7,799 bases of DNA from Victivallales bacterium (GTDB taxonomy: Bacteria > Verrucomicrobiota > Lentisphaeria > Victivallales > JAADHT01): positions 1 to 7,799 of the forward strand of contig JAFGFR010000149.1 of the NCBI GenBank assembly GCA_016930955.1, written 5' to 3'. The first letter of the stretch is position 1, and every line of letters begins with the position of its first letter. Positions 4,320 to 7,799 of this stretch are shown here, piece by piece. The translations under genes were made by a program, and so were the position numbers. A model generated the notes under the pieces. That model saw only the letters and a program-made list of their open reading frames with translations. It ran no database searches and was not told the DNA's origin.

Positions 4320-6722
4320 ATGAGTAACATGCAAAGAAGGAATTCCGTAAGAGGCATTATGCTTTCATTGGTGTTGTCATGCCTTGGGATCTGTGCACAG
4401 GAAGATCAGCAGGGCAGACAGATTTTCCATGTCCTTTCGGACTATGGGAAGGTGTCAACTGCGGCCGAGGCCAAGGAGACACTCGATGCACTGGTTGCGA
4501 AAATCAAAGGCCAAGGCGGCGGGACTGTTGTCATCGACAACAAGGTCTCACCGGATTTCATCACGAGAAACAGCTATCAGGATAATCCGGAGAATGAACT
4601 GTATATACATCCCCATGGCCTCGATGGCTACAAGGGCAGCTACAAGAATTTCCCGAATGTGACCATTATGGACACGCGCAACGGATACTGGAATTTCCAT
4701 GTCCCGCAATATGGTGGACGATCACAGGCGGGAGGCATGGGCAACGCATATGGCGGGCTGGGGATTAACAGGACGCTCAAGATGCCGGGGAAAAGCATGG
4801 ACCCGATGGGGGCATTTTCGCTCATCGACATACAGAATAATATTGTAAAGGGGTCGGTCAACTTTTTGGGCATGACACTTGAGGACGCTCTGCCTGGAAC
4901 TGATGTAAAACTGTACTTCCATACAACAGTGGGACTCTGGGAAGGCGCCAAGCTCGTCTCAAGAAAGTACTGGGGTGACAAGGGGCGGGAAATCATCACA
5001 GTGAAGAAGATTTTATGGGATGCGGACAGGAAATGTAATTACGTTCTGGTTGACTTGGAGAATGAGTATCCGGCGAAGTCTTTTTTCCATCACAAGACAT
5101 ACATGCCGGGCTTCAACATGACCATCAACAGCAACGCCGACAGTCAAACGGCTGGGCAGATCGCCGTATGGAACAACAAAAATGCGACGGGCGATGATTT
5201 TCTTTTTAGCGGTGTCATGGCATATTCCAGTGACATCTCCAACGCCCCCGGCGACGAAGGCGCCGTGGTGTATGATGCTCAGGTAGTGCATAGTTTAAAC
5301 AGGTTTAGATCAGTAGTGAAAAAGCTGGACAGGAGCGACAACACGCTGTATTTTGAGCCAGGGAATGATGGCTACGGACGAGAACGTACAGGATGTTATG
5401 AACTCGCCATGTCGCGTCCACTAATTAATTTGAATGAGAAAAAATGGATTACCGCCGGAACCGTCGTGGTTGTCGCCTCCGACCGAGTGATGCAAGATCC
5501 CATCAATAAAATCAATGATGTCTACAAGGGCAAAAGATATCCCTCCTCCTCTGGCTATGAAATATTCGAGCGCGGCGGGCTTATCGAGGGGGATGAGGAA
5601 ACTCCGTGGGATGAGTCTATCGTCGGACGCTACTTCGCACTCGACGACCCGTCCGAATGTGTTTTGAGATCAGATTTTTTCAATGGGTTTCATTGGGGAC
5701 CCGAAAAAACGCGCAGATGGTATCAGATCGTCAAATTCACACAGAATCCGGACAACACGAAGGCAATACGGTTACGTCGGGTCCACAGGGGCTGGCCATC
5801 GGCCGGCGGCCCTGTTCTGCTCAATCCGGACAATTACACATGGGACGGGCATTTGCGGCCCCTGAAATATGTGATCGCCCCGGGAGCCGAGGTCTATGAC
5901 ATTGCCAACGCCTGGCAGGATGCCAGAAACTACTACCTCAAAGAATCACATATCCCGAACGACAGCCCCTATGACAATGTGAAAATCATGCCGAACGGCG
6001 ATGTCGGAACCAGCTTTGATTTTGAGCCCGGCGATAAAATTGAACAGGCGGTGGGCCCCGAGCCATGGATACCCAGGCCGATCCGGATCCGTATGTACAA
6101 TCATTTCCCGTCAGACATTTCCAGCGGGGCAATCGAGGTTTACAACCACAGCACCATCGCAAACACATACGGGATCAATTTCATCGGCAACAGGAATTCC
6201 GAAGAGGATATGCTGAAAAGGAAAGATAATCGGCCTGATTACCTGAACGGAGTTCTATTCAGCCACGGTTCGGTCGGGGCCGGCATCCGTTTTGCTGGAC
6301 ATGTCCGGGATGCCGCACTGTTGATGGATCAGCGGCTCAACAATCCGCAGCCCATCGTGTGGAAGCACGACCTCAGCCGGAGACTCACATCGCTGGTGGC
6401 CAATCCGTTGAACGGAGACCTCGAAATAAAAGGCGGGAATCTTAACATCGAGCACGCAGGGCTCATAAAGACTTGTGGTATATCCGCAACCGAAAAAAAA
6501 TCCTCGAACCTGCGCGGCATAGGCATTGCCGTTCCAAAGGATTCGACAAGGGTCGAGGTCACATTCACGACTCCGGAGCCGGATGGGGACTATTCGCTGA
6601 ACGTTCAGACCAACTGGTTCACCATGGATCGCGTGACGACGAAGACCGCAAATGGTTTCATCGTGGAATTCTCGGCTCCAGCCCCCGGACAGTCGACGAT
6701 AGATTGGCAACTCATACGCTAA
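4320..6722 (+). CDS. Large secreted protein with pectate-lyase-like beta-helix start
   Basis: The 800-residue product opens with a signal peptide: Arg6-Arg7, hydrophobic GIMLSLVLSCLGIC, and probable cleavage after Ala26 (ICA before QED). A lipoprotein reading at Cys21 is possible but the box is poor. Residues about 50-72 (ETLDALVAKIKGQGGGTVVI) resemble the opening of pectate-lyase-superfamily right-handed beta-helix proteins, where a GGGTVxI strand starts the helix. The long middle is Asn-, Gly- and aromatic-rich with no catalytic signature I can name. The last 58 residues (from TRVEVTF, with YSLNVQTNWFTMDRV, NGFIVEF and IDWQLIR) look like a small beta-sandwich module seen at the ends of exported proteins and tail-fibre-like proteins. 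I start at ATG 4320, after AAGGGA, rather than the ATGs at 4287 or 4305. The 128 bases after the pseudopilin hold no clear terminator, so the two genes are probably co-transcribed. A glycan-binding or glycan-cleaving surface protein is likely; no enzyme activity can be assigned. Confidence 0.7.
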   Translation: MSNMQRRNSVRGIMLSLVLSCLGICAQEDQQGRQIFHVLSDYGKVSTAAEAKETLDALVAKIKGQGGGTVVIDNKVSPDFITRNSYQDNPENELYIHPHGLDGYKGSYKNFPNVTIMDTRNGYWNFHVPQYGGRSQAGGMGNAYGGLGINRTLKMPGKSMDPMGAFSLIDIQNNIVKGSVNFLGMTLEDALPGTDVKLYFHTTVGLWEGAKLVSRKYWGDKGREIITVKKILWDADRKCNYVLVDLENEYPAKSFFHHKTYMPGFNMTINSNADSQTAGQIAVWNNKNATGDDFLFSGVMAYSSDISNAPGDEGAVVYDAQVVHSLNRFRSVVKKLDRSDNTLYFEPGNDGYGRERTGCYELAMSRPLINLNEKKWITAGTVVVVASDRVMQDPINKINDVYKGKRYPSSSGYEIFERGGLIEGDEETPWDESIVGRYFALDDPSECVLRSDFFNGFHWGPEKTRRWYQIVKFTQNPDNTKAIRLRRVHRGWPSAGGPVLLNPDNYTWDGHLRPLKYVIAPGAEVYDIANAWQDARNYYLKESHIPNDSPYDNVKIMPNGDVGTSFDFEPGDKIEQAVGPEPWIPRPIRIRMYNHFPSDISSGAIEVYNHSTIANTYGINFIGNRNSEEDMLKRKDNRPDYLNGVLFSHGSVGAGIRFAGHVRDAALLMDQRLNNPQPIVWKHDLSRRLTSLVANPLNGDLEIKGGNLNIEHAGLIKTCGISATEKKSSNLRGIGIAVPKDSTRVEVTFTTPEPDGDYSLNVQTNWFTMDRVTTKTANGFIVEFSAPAPGQSTIDWQLIR

Positions 6723-6932
6723 CCCGACATCTGGCAAGCCGTTGTAGAGTGTTCCCGTTTAAGGGTTCCCCGAACAAAGGGGCAGCTTGCACAGTGCTCA
6801 AATATACGAAAAATCTTAAGCGCGACACCGGAATCCTTGGAGAATTTGGCATGGCTATAGCCTCGCGGTGACATGGCCCCACACTGCCTACCGCCTGCCG
6901 CGGCGTAGCCTCAGCGGAGCCGGGAACACTGT
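6723..6932. other. Convergent intergenic gap with GC-rich palindromes
   Basis: No gene is supported here. The gap separates the ends of two convergent genes. It contains the perfect ten-base palindrome GGCTATAGCC (6853-6862) and an imperfect hairpin (6888-6908): CTACCGCC and GGCGTAG around the loop TGCCGC, with one bulged C. A GC-rich tail follows to about 6925. Several short CCC/GGG hairpins lie at 6750-6785, none with a T-tract, so I see no standard rho-independent terminator on either strand. The 6885-6925 part resembles REP-like intergenic repeats of other bacteria, but I see no second copy in this window. Confidence 0.4.
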
Positions 6933-7721
6933 TCACCTGCTGTCCGTGATGATATGAACCGCGCCTCTGATATTCAAGACTTCGACATTGCAAGAGTATG
7001 CGTCTTTTATGTTCTCTGCTGTGATCACCTCCCCTGCACCGCCGCGTGAAATTATCCCACCATTTTTCATCAGCACAAAAGTCTTCATGAAGGTCGAGAT
7101 CAGCTGTATGTCGTGCGACACCAAAACGATCGAAAGTCCTTTCTTGGAATTCAGGCGTTTCAGATGGTTCATCAGATGCAGCCCGTGTCCGATGTCGAGT
7201 TGCGAGGTCGGCTCATCGAGCAACATTATCTCGGGCTCCTGCGCCAGTGCGGCGGCCATCCTGACGAGCTGCTTCTCGCCGCCGCTGAGCTCGTTGAACT
7301 TTTTCTGCGAAAGCCGCAGGACATCCATTTCCTCCATGGCGTCATCGACTGCGGCGATATCCTCATGCCCGAGCGGGGAGAACCGCGAAATCCGCAAAGT
7401 TCTTCCCATCTCGACGACCTGCCTTGCGGTGAACGGCAAGGGTGAGAACACGTTCTGGGCAACAACCGCCATTGTCCGGGCCCTTTGGGAATGTGTCATA
7501 TCCCGGATGTCGGAACCTTTGACGAGGACTCTGCCTGAATCCGGGCAGATATAGCCGCTGAGTATCTTCAATGCGGTGGACTTACCGGCGCCGTTAGGCC
7601 CGATCAGACCGGTCATGCAGCCTTCCTCGAAAACAATGTCGAAACCGGAAAGCGTCGGCATGCCACGGGAATACGAGAACTCCACGGAATCGGCCTTGAG
7701 AATACTCTTTTTGTCACTCAT
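6933..7721 (-). CDS. ABC transporter ATPase, FecE/BtuD-type (iron-siderophore, haem or cobalamin import)
   Basis: The 262-residue protein is a complete ABC ATPase: Walker A GPNGAGKST (residues 41-49), Q-loop Gln89, signature LSGGE (145-149), Walker B IMLLDE (165-170), D-loop SQLD (173-176) and H-loop His203. The spacing and the segment FTARQVVEMGR are typical of the FecE/FepC/BtuD group, which powers import of ferric siderophores, haem or cobalamin through FecCD-type permeases. The permease C-terminus lies just upstream, so the genes form one operon. The ATG directly follows AAGG with no spacer, while a stronger GAGGAG overlaps the permease stop more than 20 bases away; an in-frame TGA two codons before the ATG rules out an upstream extension. 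Translation may be coupled to the permease. The substrate cannot be chosen between iron chelates and B12 from the ATPase alone. Confidence 0.92.
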   Translation of the reverse strand: MSDKKSILKADSVEFSYSRGMPTLSGFDIVFEEGCMTGLIGPNGAGKSTALKILSGYICPDSGRVLVKGSDIRDMTHSQRARTMAVVAQNVFSPLPFTARQVVEMGRTLRISRFSPLGHEDIAAVDDAMEEMDVLRLSQKKFNELSGGEKQLVRMAAALAQEPEIMLLDEPTSQLDIGHGLHLMNHLKRLNSKKGLSIVLVSHDIQLISTFMKTFVLMKNGGIISRGGAGEVITAENIKDAYSCNVEVLNIRGAVHIITDSR

Positions 7722-7749
7722 CCTTCATGCCTGGTTATATATTTTCTCC

Positions 7750-7799
7750 TCACCGTGAGGACGCATTCTTACGGTTGATCAGCCACAGGAAGAAAGGCC
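7750..7799 (-). CDS. C-terminal end of a FecCD-type ABC permease (partial)
   Basis: On the minus strand the window edge reads two bases of a codon followed by PFFLWLINRKNASSR and a TGA at 7750-7752. A GxPFF(L/F)xLL(R/K)R ending is the usual C-terminus of FecCD/BtuC-type permeases, where the last membrane helix is followed by a short basic tail. The gene ends 28 bases before the ATPase start, in the same direction, the standard gene order for these importers. Only 15 residues are visible; the position next to a FecE-type ATPase raises confidence. Confidence 0.7.
   Translation of the reverse strand, partial: PFFLWLINRKNASSR

Noticed and set aside
6750..6785. CCC/GGG and CCCC/GGGG hairpins after the secreted-protein gene as a terminator
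   Set aside because: Short stems with loops of 6-7 bases and no following T-run; not distinguishable from chance.
6988..7554. Plus-strand open frame of 188 codons opposite the ABC ATPase
   Set aside because: It is the antisense shadow of a gene with every ABC ATPase motif intact.

Overview
The window reads as bacterial DNA from the PVC superphylum, most likely a Lentisphaerae (Victivallis-like) relative. The main clue is a type II secretion-like pseudopilin with an FTxIELLVVIAII leader and a C-terminal H-X9-DG motif, a family strongly expanded in Lentisphaerae and Planctomycetes. It sits beside a sugar-type GntR/LacI hybrid regulator, a GH29 alpha-L-fucosidase and a large secreted beta-helix-like protein. 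The taxonomic call is inference from gene content; there is no rRNA gene here.

Layout. Bases 2-274 hold the 3' end of an unrecognised plus-strand gene. Bases 198-609 are a collapsed copy of the locus that lies intact at 3173-6066. In the same order and orientation they carry the first 17 codons of the regulator gene, the whole regulator/pseudopilin promoter region, the pseudopilin start, a piece of the pseudopilin 3' end, and a piece from the middle of the secreted-protein gene. This relict ends just before a GH29 alpha-L-fucosidase gene (666-2036). Convergent to the fucosidase is a GntR-HTH/LacI-sensor repressor (2090-3223, minus). It is divergently transcribed from the pseudopilin (3379-4191), which is followed by a secreted protein of 800 residues (4320-6722). 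A 210-base gap with GC-rich palindromes separates this cassette from a minus-strand iron/siderophore- or cobalamin-type ABC importer operon: an ATPase (6933-7721) and the last 15 residues of its FecCD-type permease (7750-7799).

How the genes may work together. The regulator probably senses a sugar or sugar derivative and controls its own gene and the divergent pseudopilin/secreted-protein operon through the shared promoter region. That region contains TACCT/AGGTA half-sites placed near both predicted transcription starts. The relict upstream of the fucosidase keeps those half-sites and the promoter almost unchanged, so the fucosidase may have been brought into the same regulon by a duplicated and then deleted copy of the locus. 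This is the most interesting hypothesis of the window. The repeat structure is seen directly by hand alignment; the regulatory consequence is inference.
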